From: an uncultured Flavonifractor sp.
GTDB taxonomy: Bacteria; Bacillota; Clostridia; Oscillospirales; Oscillospiraceae
Assembly (NCBI GenBank): GCA_947346365.1
Contig: CANAAV010000007.1
Coordinates: 1-64,000, forward strand
Direction of reading: 5' to 3'
DNA: 64,000 nucleotides
Positions 9,115-17,842 of this stretch are shown in pieces. Each line of letters opens with the position of its first letter. Position 1 is the stretch's first letter. The position numbers and the translations under genes are program-made. Below the pieces are notes generated by a model, which saw nothing but the letters and a program-made list of their open reading frames with translations, had not been told where the DNA came from and did not search any database.

Positions 9115-10491
9115 ATGAAAAAGACACTCTCTGCGCTGCTGGCTCTTGCCATGGTTCTCTCTCTCGCCGCCTGCGGCGGCGGCACCACCGGCGGCACACC
9201 CGCCACCAACCCGCCCGAGGGCACACCCGCCGTCTCCACCGGCGATCCCGCCCCCACCGGCAACCCCGCTGCCGGCGCTGAGGGCGAGGGTAAGGTATTC
9301 AACATCTACGCCTGGAACGAGGAATTCAAGGGCTTCTTCGAGAAGTACTACACCGTTCCCGAGGGAGTTACCGTCAATTGGATTATTACTCCCAGCGCGG
9401 ACGGCGCCTACCAGGATAAGCTGGACGCCGCTCTGCTCGGCCAGGACAGCGCCGCCGACGACGACAAGGTGGATATGTTCCTGGCCGAGGCCGACTACAT
9501 TCTCAAGTACACCAACTCCGCCGCTACCCAGGACATCACCGCGCTGGGCGTGACCGACTTCTCCAACGCCTATCCCTACACCGTCCAGGCCGCCTCCGAT
9601 AATCAGGGCGTAGTGAAGGGCGTGTCCTTCCAGTGCTGCCCCGCCGGTCTGATTTACCGCCGCTCCATCGCCAAGGATGTGCTGGGCACCGACGACCCCG
9701 CCGAGGTGCAGGCCGCCCTGTCCGACTGGGATAAGTTCAACGCAGTGGCCGAGCAGGCCGCCGCCAAGGGCTATCTGATGACCGCCTCTGAGTCCGCTAC
9801 CTACCGCGTGTTCTCCAACAACGTCACCTCTCCCTGGGTGGACAGCTCCAACAAGCTGCAGATCGACGCCAACATCCAAACCTGGATGCAGCAGGCCAAG
9901 GATTTCTCCGACAAGGGTTACACGTTGGACTGCGACATCTGGTCTGACGAGTGCACCGCTCAGATGTTTGCCGACGGCAAGGCTATGTGCTACTTTGGCC
10001 CCGCCTGGTACTTCAATTTCTCCATGGGCAACGCGCAGGATCCTGAGAAGGGCTGCTCCGGCGACTGGGCTATCTGCGAAGGTCCCCAGGCCCACTTCTG
10101 GGGCGGCACCTGGCTGCTGGCCGCCTCCGGCTCTGACAACCCCACCATGCTGGCCGATATCATGAATACTTTTATCAATGACGAGGACGTCTGCTCCAAG
10201 CTGGTGGAAAATGAGGCCCAGTTCTCCAACAACCAGGCCGTCAACGCCAAGTACGCGGAAGATCCCAATTTCGGCAACGCTTTCCTGGGCGGGCAGAACG
10301 ATACCGCCGTGTTTGTGGCCATGGCCGGCAACATTAAGTTCGAAAACCAGACCATCTACGATCAGCTCCTCAACGAGGGCCTTCAGGCCAACTGGCGCGA
10401 GTACTGCAAGGGCACCGTTACCGAGGAAGAGGCCATGAGCAACTTCTACAAGTACGTCAACGAGAAATATCCCAGCATCGTCACTCCCTGA
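9115..10491 (+). CDS. Sugar ABC transporter substrate-binding lipoprotein
   Basis: 458 aa. The start is the ATG at 9115, preceded by AAGGAGG. A lipoprotein signal peptide runs from MKKTLSALLALAMVL to the lipobox LAAC, with the acylated Cys at about residue 20, then a Gly/Thr/Pro-rich linker to about residue 57, then a family 1 extracellular solute-binding fold. It would be tethered to the outer face of the membrane and deliver sugar to the two permeases that follow. Context (cellobiose phosphorylase, beta-glucosidase, LacI regulator) points to cellobiose or cello-oligosaccharides, which is inference. Very GC-biased third positions suggest high expression. Confidence 0.9.
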   Translation: MKKTLSALLALAMVLSLAACGGGTTGGTPATNPPEGTPAVSTGDPAPTGNPAAGAEGEGKVFNIYAWNEEFKGFFEKYYTVPEGVTVNWIITPSADGAYQDKLDAALLGQDSAADDDKVDMFLAEADYILKYTNSAATQDITALGVTDFSNAYPYTVQAASDNQGVVKGVSFQCCPAGLIYRRSIAKDVLGTDDPAEVQAALSDWDKFNAVAEQAAAKGYLMTASESATYRVFSNNVTSPWVDSSNKLQIDANIQTWMQQAKDFSDKGYTLDCDIWSDECTAQMFADGKAMCYFGPAWYFNFSMGNAQDPEKGCSGDWAICEGPQAHFWGGTWLLAASGSDNPTMLADIMNTFINDEDVCSKLVENEAQFSNNQAVNAKYAEDPNFGNAFLGGQNDTAVFVAMAGNIKFENQTIYDQLLNEGLQANWREYCKGTVTEEEAMSNFYKYVNEKYPSIVTP

Positions 10492-10500
10492 ATATTGTAA

Positions 10501-10558
10501 CTGCCGCAGGTGACGCGGCAGTCTACCGGCTGAGGCAGGGCACAGGCCTTGCCTCAGC
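10501..10558 (+). terminator. Two intra-operon hairpins
   Basis: CTGCCGC/GCGGCAG (10501-10521) is followed by a longer stem starting GGCTGAGGC and ending GCCTCAGCC (10528-10558), with no T-run. It lies between the binding protein and the first permease. Hairpins here commonly protect the upstream message or limit read-through, giving more binding protein than permease; that role is inferred. Confidence 0.5.
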
Positions 10559-10610
10559 CACTCCATCCCGGCATTTCCATATCTACCGCTGACAGAAGGA
10601 GGAATCCGCT

Positions 10611-11558
10611 ATGGGCAGGCCCGGAGCATCTAAGATTTCCCGTCAAAAAGGCATCAGCTATGCCAAATGGGGCTATGTCTTTATCGCGCCCTTTTTCATT
10701 GCCTATGCCATTTTTCATCTAGCTCCTCAGCTGCTGACGATCTACAACAGCTTCTTTGAAAATTACCGGGAGGGCCTGACCCAAGTGGGGCCGAACTTTG
10801 TAGGGCTGAAAAATTATATTACTCTTTTCACCCCGGATGCCAACGGAAGCATTGACATTTTGAAATACGCCGGCAATACCGTCTCTCTCTGGATTGGCGG
10901 AGCTGTTCCTCAGATCGTTGTGGCACTGCTGCTGGCCATTTTCTTTACCAGCTACCGGCTGAAAATTAAGGGGCAGGCTTTTTTTAAGGCCGTCATCTAC
11001 CTGCCCAACCTCATTATGGCCTCTGCCTTCTCCATGCTCTTCTTCACGCTGTTTTCCAACGTAGGCCCGGTAAACCAGCTGCTGATCCAAATGGGCTGGT
11101 CCGATCACGTAATCGACTTTTTCGCCCTGAAGATTACGGTCAGAGGTCTCATCTGTCTGATGAATTTCCTGATGTGGTTCGGCAACACCACCATTCTGCT
11201 GATGGCGGGCATCATGGGCATTGACCAGAGCTTGTTTGAGGCCGCCACCATTGACGGCGCCAGTTCTTTACAAGTATTTTTCAAGGTGACGCTGCCCCTG
11301 CTGATGCCCATCTTGATTTATACTGTTATTACGGCGCTGATCGGCGGTCTTCAGATGTTCGACGTCCCCCAGGTGTTGACCAACGGCCTCGGCACGCCCA
11401 ACCGCACCTCCACCACCTTGATTATGTACTTGAACAACTACCTGGGCACCAGCAAGAATTACGGTATGGCCGGCGCCATCTCGGTCATCGTCTTTATCAT
11501 CACCGGAATTCTCAGCTTGGTGGTATTCCGGTCCCTGACCAAGCAGCAGGACCAGTAA
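10611..11558 (+). CDS. ABC sugar permease, MalF/UgpA type
   Basis: 315-aa CUT1-family inner-membrane permease with six predicted transmembrane segments starting at GYVFIAPFFIAYAIFHLAP (about residues 22-40). The cytoplasmic EAA loop that docks the ATPase is seen as EAATIDGASSLQVFFKVTLPLL (from about residue 205). AGAAGGAGGAA precedes the ATG. It pairs with the next gene to form the channel; no ATPase gene is present, so a shared MsmX-type ATPase encoded elsewhere is expected. Confidence 0.9.
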   Translation: MGRPGASKISRQKGISYAKWGYVFIAPFFIAYAIFHLAPQLLTIYNSFFENYREGLTQVGPNFVGLKNYITLFTPDANGSIDILKYAGNTVSLWIGGAVPQIVVALLLAIFFTSYRLKIKGQAFFKAVIYLPNLIMASAFSMLFFTLFSNVGPVNQLLIQMGWSDHVIDFFALKITVRGLICLMNFLMWFGNTTILLMAGIMGIDQSLFEAATIDGASSLQVFFKVTLPLLMPILIYTVITALIGGLQMFDVPQVLTNGLGTPNRTSTTLIMYLNNYLGTSKNYGMAGAISVIVFIITGILSLVVFRSLTKQQDQ

Positions 11559-11571
11559 GGAGGCAGCCGGC

Positions 11572-12444
11572 ATGAAAAACAATTCCCTTTCCGAGAGCGC
11601 AAAGGCCCGCACGATGCTGACGCTCAGCCGTATTGTAGTTTACGCCATTCTCATCTTTTTGAGCATCCTGTGCCTGTTCTCCTTTTATATGCTGATCGTC
11701 AACGCCAGCCGCACCAACGCGGATCTTCAGGGCGGCTTTAAATTCCTGCCCCAGGGGAACTTTTTGACCAACTTGAAAAACGCGTGGAACGACGCGTCCA
11801 TCAACATTCCCCGGGGAATGCTGAACAGTTTCATCGTGGCCTCTTTTACCGCTGTTTTGACGACCTATTTCTCCGCCTTGACGGCCTATGGACTGCACGC
11901 CTATGATTTCAGGCTGAAAAAAGCCGCGTTTACCTTTATCATGGCGGTCATGGTTATCCCTAAGCAGGTCTCTGCCGCCGGCTTTGTGCAGCTGTGCTAT
12001 AAATTCCATCTGACCAACAGCTATCTGCCCCTGATCCTTCCGGGCATTGCCGCTCCTATCGTATTTTTTTACATGAAGCAGTATATGGAAAGCACCCTGC
12101 CCATGGAGATCGTGGACGCCGCCCGGGTGGATGGCTCCGGGGAGTTCTATACCTTTAACCGCATCATTCTGCCCATGCTCAAGCCCGCTCTGGCCGTTCA
12201 GCTTATTTTTTCCTTCGTGGAATCTTGGAATAACTACTTCCTGCCCGCTCTGCTGCTGGACAAGGCCGATCTGAAAACCGTTCCCATCATGATCGCTCAG
12301 CTGCGCGCGGCGGACTATTCCAAATTTGACCTGGGTAAGGTCTATATGTTCATCCTGCTGGCTATCCTGCCCGTCCTGGTGGTCTACATTTTCCTTTCCA
12401 AGTCCATCATCAAGGGGGTCACCGCCGGCTCTGTAAAGGGCTGA
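11572..12444 (+). CDS. ABC sugar permease, MalG/UgpE type
   Basis: 290-aa partner permease of the CUT1 family, 13 bp after the first permease with its own AAGGAGG. Six predicted membrane segments; the EAA-loop equivalent is EIVDAARVDGSGEFYTFNRI (about residues 180-199). Last gene of the operon, followed by two strong hairpins. Confidence 0.9.
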   Translation: MKNNSLSESAKARTMLTLSRIVVYAILIFLSILCLFSFYMLIVNASRTNADLQGGFKFLPQGNFLTNLKNAWNDASINIPRGMLNSFIVASFTAVLTTYFSALTAYGLHAYDFRLKKAAFTFIMAVMVIPKQVSAAGFVQLCYKFHLTNSYLPLILPGIAAPIVFFYMKQYMESTLPMEIVDAARVDGSGEFYTFNRIILPMLKPALAVQLIFSFVESWNNYFLPALLLDKADLKTVPIMIAQLRAADYSKFDLGKVYMFILLAILPVLVVYIFLSKSIIKGVTAGSVKG

Positions 12445-12464
12445 TCCACCGCAAGCAGGCAAAA

Positions 12465-12552
12465 ACCGGCGGCAGAGAGTCCTCTGCCGCCGGCGAGACT
12501 TTTCCCATAGACTGGCAGGGAGCGAAAGCGTAACCGCCTTCGCTCCCTGCGC
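12465..12552 (+). terminator. Terminator hairpins of the ABC operon
   Basis: A stem CCGGCGGCAGAG / CTCTGCCGCCGG (12465-12493) is followed by ACTTTTCCC, then a second stem GCAGGGAGCGAA / TTCGCTCCCTGC (about 12515-12550). They separate the operon from the convergent kinase-like gene; the stretch 12553-12664 holds no gene. Confidence 0.7.
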
Positions 12553-12664
12553 GTTTTCAGCTCCCTGTGTTCACAAGCGCGGAACGCCGCCTTGCCGGGT
12601 CTTACGATTGCGAAAACAGGTTCTTATACAAGAGCCAAACAAACCTGCCTCATTGCCCAGCCCG

Positions 12665-13471
12665 CTACTCTACGTCCTCCGGCAGAAACGCCTGATAGGG
12701 CAGAACGCTGGACAGCTCCACCAGCACCGGGGGAAAGCCCCCCTCCGCGTCATAGCCCATCTTGGGAGAGCGCAGGGTCTGGCTGTCCTCCGGCGGCCGG
12801 ATGGGCAGACTGACCACCGCCCGCAGCCCCCGCTCCTCCCGCTGCTCCAGCACCAGCGCGCCCCCATGGAGCTCGGCAATGCGCTGAGCCACGGTCAAGC
12901 CAATCCCCAGTCCCTCTACAGGCCGGGGGGAGGACTCCGTCTCCCCGTCAAAGGGCATGCCCGGTCCGCTGTCCCAAACGGTCAAAATGGCCCTCTCTCG
13001 GGCCTGCGTCAGCCGGAAGCCCGCCTGCCCCTGCCTGCCCGCGGCCCGCAGGGCGTTTGAGATCAGGTGCAGCGCCATCCGCCGCAGCAGGGCGGCGTCT
13101 GCGCAGGTGAGCAGGGTCTTCAGCTCTGACTCATAGGTAAAGCGCACCTCCATCTGCCGGGCCAGCGCAGCCGTTTGGTCGGCCAGCTCCCGGCATAGCC
13201 CCGCCAGGTCCAAGCACTCCTCCCGCACGGGAAATTCACGGGGCAGCTGAAGAAATTCTAAATTGTTGACCGTGCGCAGCATCCGGTATAAATTCTGGTT
13301 CATAATGGCCAGATACTGGTCATAGCGCCCGCCCTGCTGCTCCCGAACCACGGGGCCGATCAGCCCCGCCACGGCAAAAAGATTGTTCATCTGCTCCCGC
13401 AGCTGCTCCGTCAACAGGGGCAGCAAATCCTCCGGCACAGAAAACAGCTCCTCCGGCATGTGGCCCTTCAC
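12665..13471 (-). CDS. Histidine-kinase-like ATPase lacking the phospho-His
   Basis: 268 aa, no membrane segments. The C-terminal half is a clear HATPase_c domain with N box (HLISNALRA), G1 box (DSGPGMP) and G2 box ([18 protein letters not shown]). The N-terminal helix pair where a DHp domain would be (LTEQLREQMNNLFAVAGLI, about residues 20-38) has no His at the acceptor position, so normal autophosphorylation is not expected. About 50 residues after the ATPase domain have no recognised family. The GTG start at 13471 has GGAGGGAG upstream. No response regulator adjoins it. It could be a partner-dependent kinase, a phosphatase or an ATP sensor. Confidence 0.75.
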   Translation of the reverse strand: MKGHMPEELFSVPEDLLPLLTEQLREQMNNLFAVAGLIGPVVREQQGGRYDQYLAIMNQNLYRMLRTVNNLEFLQLPREFPVREECLDLAGLCRELADQTAALARQMEVRFTYESELKTLLTCADAALLRRMALHLISNALRAAGRQGQAGFRLTQARERAILTVWDSGPGMPFDGETESSPRPVEGLGIGLTVAQRIAELHGGALVLEQREERGLRAVVSLPIRPPEDSQTLRSPKMGYDAEGGFPPVLVELSSVLPYQAFLPEDVE

Positions 13472-13665
13472 AGTCGTCTCCCTCCTCTCATCCCTACCTT
13501 TTATAGCATATGCAGAACGGCAGAAAAATGCGGTTCTGCATTAGTATACCAAAAACTGGAACGTTCGGCAAGAGGAAATGTCGTATTATGTTGAAACTGC
13601 CACGTTTACTGATAACCCCGTCATAAATTTATACATTTTTCCAACTAAGTTTTGCAATTTTCCTC

Positions 13666-13694
13666 TTTTCAATCGGAATCGTTTGGTCTATAAT
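13666..13694 (+). promoter_or_regulatory. Promoter of gapA
   Basis: -35-like TTTTCA (13666-13671), 17 bp, perfect -10 TATAAT (13689-13694), about 55 bp upstream of the GAPDH start. The preceding gap back to 13472 is AT-rich and holds nothing else recognisable. Confidence 0.6.
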
Positions 13695-13698
13695 GTAG

Positions 13699-14766
<1,068 letters not shown>

Positions 14767-14789
14767 GAAACCCGTATCGCATATAAGAC

Positions 14790-14820
14790 GGCGGCCGGCC
14801 TCGTGGGCCGGCCGCTTTTT
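14790..14820 (+). terminator. Terminator of gapA
   Basis: GC-rich stem GCGGCCGGCC / GGCCGGCCGC followed directly by TTTTT. Confidence 0.85.
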
Positions 14821-14916
14821 CGACACAATTGCGGCCTGTGGCGCGCACAGATCGCCCGCCCAAAGGCGGGCAATTGGTACACTGACAGATCAAAAGCTGT
14901 TGCAAGGCAGGGTAAT

Positions 14917-15192
14917 ATGAATATTGCAATTAATATAGACGACACATTGACCGATTCATTCGACTATTTCCAGCCGTTTGTGGCGGAATATTTTGGGGTA
15001 GATTTAGGCCTTGTTTGAAAAATGGGAATAGGCCCAAGGGCGAGGGATTTTTTGACTGGCAAGGGGTTTTGACGCAGGAATCCTGACGGATTTCAAGGAA
15101 AAACCCCGCCGTCCAGGCGGAAAAAGTCCCGCCTTTTGGACGTGTTAACAATTTTCAAACAAGGCCTAGAAAAACGGGATGTCAACCTGTGA
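14917..15192 (+). pseudogene. 5'-nucleotidase/HAD N-terminal fragment interrupted by a MITE
   Basis: The ATG at 14917 opens 30 codons (MNIAINIDDTLTDSFDYFQP onwards) that match the N-terminus of small HAD-type 5'(3')-deoxyribonucleotidase-like proteins, including the catalytic DDT motif. The frame is broken at 15005 by a 164-bp repeat element. If the element and one TA are removed, the codon TTA is restored and reading continues in frame as Glu-Lys-Arg-Asp-Val-Asn-Leu, then TGA at 15190-15192. The rest of the enzyme is missing, so this is a decayed remnant, probably dead before or after the insertion. Confidence 0.65.
15005..15168 (+). mobile_element. MITE-like element, copy 1
   Basis: 164 bp bounded by 17-bp perfect terminal inverted repeats (TAGGCCTTGTTTGAAAA at 15005, complement ending 15168). 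The ends begin with TA, and the flanks fit a TA target site. No transposase is encoded. It is about 95% identical over its length to copy 2 at 18341-18511 in the opposite orientation. A 50-codon open frame on the minus strand (starting MLTRPKGGTFSAWTAGFF) is shared with copy 2, but has no ribosome site and is best explained as shared repeat sequence. Confidence 0.85.
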
Positions 15193-15239
15193 AGCCACAC
15201 ACTAGCATCTTCCCAGCAGAAGCTCAGCGACAATAAAAC

Positions 15240-15280
15240 GGACGCCCCTGTAAGAATATTCCAGTCTTACAGGGGCGTCC
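15240..15280 (-). terminator. Terminator of the thiT-HAD operon
   Basis: A 16-bp stem GGACGCCCCTGTAAGA / TCTTACAGGGGCGTCC with a 9-nt loop, followed on the minus strand by GTTTTATTG, just downstream of the HAD phosphatase stop. Confidence 0.85.
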
Positions 15281-15328
15281 ATAAATACATGCAATTTTTA
15301 AAAGCTGGGGAACGCTTCCTCCCCCGCG

Positions 15329-16135
15329 TTAATAGATTCCGTCCAGAATCTCGATGACTTCCGCCACCCCGTTTTCCTCGCAGGAGCGCACCAGCCGGGG
15401 GCCCCACTCCCGGACCTCCCTGGCGCAGTTGGCGGGGGCGAAGGGGATGGCGGACACCTCCAGCATGGGGATGTCGTTTTGGTTATCCCCCACGCAGTAT
15501 GTGTGCTCCGGCGCGATGTCCAGCAGCGAGGCCAGATACCGGACCATGCCGCCCTTGTTGCTTCCCTTCCGGGTGAGCTCCAGCAGGACGGCACTGGAAA
15601 AGATCACCTCGTAGAGCCCGCTCCAGCGGTCCATGATATATCGCTGCACCTGCTCCAAAACCGGCCGCTCCTGCTGGAGGATTACCTTGCTCCAGGGCAG
15701 CGGCATCTGGAGAATGGGGACCTCCTGAGCGGCGGCATGGGCCCGCTCCAGATGGCGGCGGGTGACCTCGTTGGGCTGATAGGTATAGATGTCGTCGTGA
15801 TGATACGCCTCAAAGCCGATGGAGGGGATCGCGGCGGCCACCTGGCGCAGGTCGTCCCTGGCCCGGATGGGCAGATAGGTCTCATACACCATACGCCCGG
15901 TCTGGAAGTCGTACAGGGCCGAGCCGTTGGAGAGAATCACCGGCGCGTTGATGGGTACGCACTGGGCATAGGCGGCAAACGTAGGGTGGACCCGTCCGGT
16001 GGCTATGGTAAAACGGCCCCCCTCCCGGGTAAAGTAGCCGACGGCCCTCCGGTTTTCCTCGCTTACCTGGGGTCCCCTGCCGTAAAGGGTGTCGTCAAAA
16101 TCGCTGACCAGCAGCACGCCGTCAAATTTGCCCAA
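15329..16135 (-). CDS. Cof-type HAD phosphatase in a TPP-riboswitch operon
   Basis: 268 aa. HAD superfamily, subfamily IIB: motif I VSDFDDTLYG (nucleophile Asp about residue 11), motif II TIATGR, and the C-terminal metal site YCVGDNQNDIPML. These enzymes dephosphorylate sugar phosphates, PLP, FMN or thiamine-pathway phosphates. It starts (TTG at 16135, AAGGA upstream) 12 bp after thiT and shares its TPP riboswitch, so a role in thiamine or HMP phosphate turnover is a reasonable but untested inference. Confidence 0.85.
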   Translation of the reverse strand: MGKFDGVLLVSDFDDTLYGRGPQVSEENRRAVGYFTREGGRFTIATGRVHPTFAAYAQCVPINAPVILSNGSALYDFQTGRMVYETYLPIRARDDLRQVAAAIPSIGFEAYHHDDIYTYQPNEVTRRHLERAHAAAQEVPILQMPLPWSKVILQQERPVLEQVQRYIMDRWSGLYEVIFSSAVLLELTRKGSNKGGMVRYLASLLDIAPEHTYCVGDNQNDIPMLEVSAIPFAPANCAREVREWGPRLVRSCEENGVAEVIEILDGIY

Positions 16136-16147
16136 TCCAATCAGTCC

Positions 16148-16717
16148 TTACTTTCTGCCTGTCTTCAGATCCTCCCCACCAATCCATTTGCCCAGGGGCT
16201 TTGCCAGCAGCAGGCAGACCACCAGGGCCAAAACGGTGTTGGGGAGCATATAGCCGCCGTTGTATAGGGCGGAGTAAATCAGGGGAGAGGTCATGGGCAG
16301 ACCCATAAACTCCTCCGGCATGTACCGGGCGTAGACCGTAACGCCGCTGGCATAGTGGACCAAAAACCGCGCCACGCAGCCGGTCAGCACACCCACTGGG
16401 ACCAGCTTCACCCGGCTGCGGACTACCCCCGCCAGGCCCACCACGGCATAGGCCACCGAGTAGTCAAAAAGAATAGACACCCAGTCGATGGCCCAGCCCG
16501 CGCCCAGGAAATATTTCAGCGTACCGCAGGCCAGACCCGCCAGCACCCCCCAGCCCGCGCCCCAGCGCAGGGCGAACAGGAGCAGGGGAATCATCACCGC
16601 GTCGATGGAGCCTCCCTGAAACCATAGATCCAGCTTGAGATAGCTCAGAGCGATAGCCAGCGCAATGGCAATGGCCCCCTCACAGAGCATGCGGGTAGTC
16701 TTGCTTGTGTTTCTCAT
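16148..16717 (-). CDS. thiT: Thiamine ECF transporter S component
   Basis: 189-aa integral membrane protein with about six membrane segments, the substrate-binding subunit of an energy-coupling-factor transporter for thiamine. Family landmarks include LSYLKLDLWFQGGSID near residues 24-39 and the GCVARFLVHYASGV segment. The ECF ATPases and EcfT are not in the window and must be shared from another locus. The ATG at 16717 has AGGAGG. A TPP riboswitch with a downstream terminator precedes it, which confirms the substrate assignment. Confidence 0.93.
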   Translation of the reverse strand: MRNTSKTTRMLCEGAIAIALAIALSYLKLDLWFQGGSIDAVMIPLLLFALRWGAGWGVLAGLACGTLKYFLGAGWAIDWVSILFDYSVAYAVVGLAGVVRSRVKLVPVGVLTGCVARFLVHYASGVTVYARYMPEEFMGLPMTSPLIYSALYNGGYMLPNTVLALVVCLLLAKPLGKWIGGEDLKTGRK

Positions 16718-16733
16718 AGGTCGTTCCTCCTAC

Positions 16734-16781
16734 TAAAAAGCGTACCGCAGCGCAAACCAAACGCGCGCAATGCGGTACGGG
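16734..16781 (-). terminator. Riboswitch-controlled terminator before thiT
   Basis: Between the TPP aptamer and thiT, the minus strand carries CGTACCGCA ... TGCGGTACG followed by CTTTTTAG. This is an intrinsic terminator and fits transcription attenuation by thiamine pyrophosphate. Confidence 0.8.
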
Positions 16782-16799
16782 AGAAACGACAAAACGCCG

Positions 16800-16898
16800 A
16801 ATACTCTTCCTACGCCGGCATTACCCGGATCAGGTTCAAGGGACCGTCCGCCGCACTAGGCGTCCATCTCAGCCGGATATGCATCCAGCGCCCCTGCT
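16800..16898 (-). promoter_or_regulatory. TPP riboswitch (THI element)
   Basis: On the minus strand the aptamer runs from GGGGCGCTGG to GCGTAGGAAG. The two conserved blocks are intact: GGCTGAGATGG, and CCTTGAACCTGATCC with GGGTAATGCCGGCGTAGG following. It binds thiamine pyrophosphate and should shut off thiT and the following HAD gene when thiamine is plentiful. Confidence 0.97.
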
Positions 16899-16926
16899 AT
16901 TCGATTTGTCTACGGCCAGCGTTCAT

Positions 16927-16954
16927 TTTATACCAGCCGCCCCAGTTTTGTCAA
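16927..16954 (-). promoter_or_regulatory. Promoter of the thiT riboswitch transcript
   Basis: Minus strand -35 TTGACA (16954-16949), 16-bp spacer, -10 TATAAA (16932-16927). It lies in the last codons of the pseudouridine synthase gene, about 30 bp upstream of the aptamer. Confidence 0.65.
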
Positions 16955-17842
16955 TACCGCTTGAAACCACGCCGGCAGGGGACATTCCAGCCGCATCCGC
17001 TCTCCGGTGCGGGGGTGGACAAAGCTCAGCCGCCGGGCGTGGAGGCACTGTCCCGCCAGCCCCGGATAGGGCCTGTGGCTGCCGTACACCACGTCCCCCA
17101 GCAGAGGATGGCCGATAGAGGCCATATGCACCCGGATCTGGTGGGTGCGCCCGGTCTCCAGACGGCACTGAATATATGTGTATCCGGGAAAACGGGCAAG
17201 CACGGTGTAATGGGTGCGCGCGTCCTTTCCCCGCAGGCGGTCCACCGTCATACGCTTGCGGTCTGTGGGATGCCGGGCAATCGGCGCGTCTACCGTCCCG
17301 GCCTGCTCCCTCACCGCCCCCACGCACACCGCCTCATACTCCCGGTACAGGGAGTGATCCTGAAGCTGCTGCGCCAGGGCCTGATGGGCCGCGTCGTTCT
17401 TCGCGGCGATAATCAGCCCCGAGGTGTCCCGGTCAATCCGGTGGACAATCCCCGGGCGCAGGGCGCCGTTAATTCCAGATAGTGATGAGCCGCAGTGATA
17501 TAACAAAGCGTTAACCATCGTGCCGTCCGGGTGCCCCGCCGCCGGGTGGACGACCATCCCCACGGGCTTATTGACCACAATCACGTCGGCGTCCTCGTAC
17601 ACCACGTCCAGGGGGATATCCTGGGGCAGCGCCTCAACGGGGGCGGGGGTAGGCAGGTCTACTAAGAACATTTGGCCGGGACTGACCTTAAAATTCTTTT
17701 TCACCGCAGCGCCCTCCAGAGTGACCCGCCCCTCTTCCAGCAGCCGCTGGGCGCCGGAGCGCGTGAGCTCCGGCAGCAGGCGGGCAAGCATCTGGTCCGC
17801 CCGCTCTCCTGGCCGGTCAGCCGTCAGCGTCAGGGGCGTCAT
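16928..17842 (-). CDS. RluA/RluD-family 23S rRNA pseudouridine synthase
   Basis: 304 aa from the ATG at 17842 (GGAGGAG upstream); the longer open frame to 17950 would overlap lspA deeply and is not needed. An N-terminal S4 RNA-binding domain (ADQMLARLLPELTRSGAQRL, about 15-34) is followed by the catalytic domain with GIVHRIDRDTSGLII, containing the catalytic Asp, and the RTHQIRVHMASIGHPLLGD segment. It isomerises uridines in rRNA. The start lies 26 bp inside the end of lspA, so the two are translationally coupled, a common Firmicutes arrangement. Confidence 0.93.
   Translation of the reverse strand: MTPLTLTADRPGERADQMLARLLPELTRSGAQRLLEEGRVTLEGAAVKKNFKVSPGQMFLVDLPTPAPVEALPQDIPLDVVYEDADVIVVNKPVGMVVHPAAGHPDGTMVNALLYHCGSSLSGINGALRPGIVHRIDRDTSGLIIAAKNDAAHQALAQQLQDHSLYREYEAVCVGAVREQAGTVDAPIARHPTDRKRMTVDRLRGKDARTHYTVLARFPGYTYIQCRLETGRTHQIRVHMASIGHPLLGDVVYGSHRPYPGLAGQCLHARRLSFVHPRTGERMRLECPLPAWFQAVLTKLGRLV

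Noticed and set aside
9085..10566. 493-codon minus-strand frame opposite the solute-binding protein gene
   Set aside because: Shadow of the codon bias of the real gene; low-complexity Gly/Val composition and no ribosome site.
14930..15151. Minus-strand 73-codon frame in MITE copy 1 as a gene
   Set aside because: Shared with copy 2 only because the DNA is repeated; no ribosome site. Kept as part of the element and discussed as a finding.
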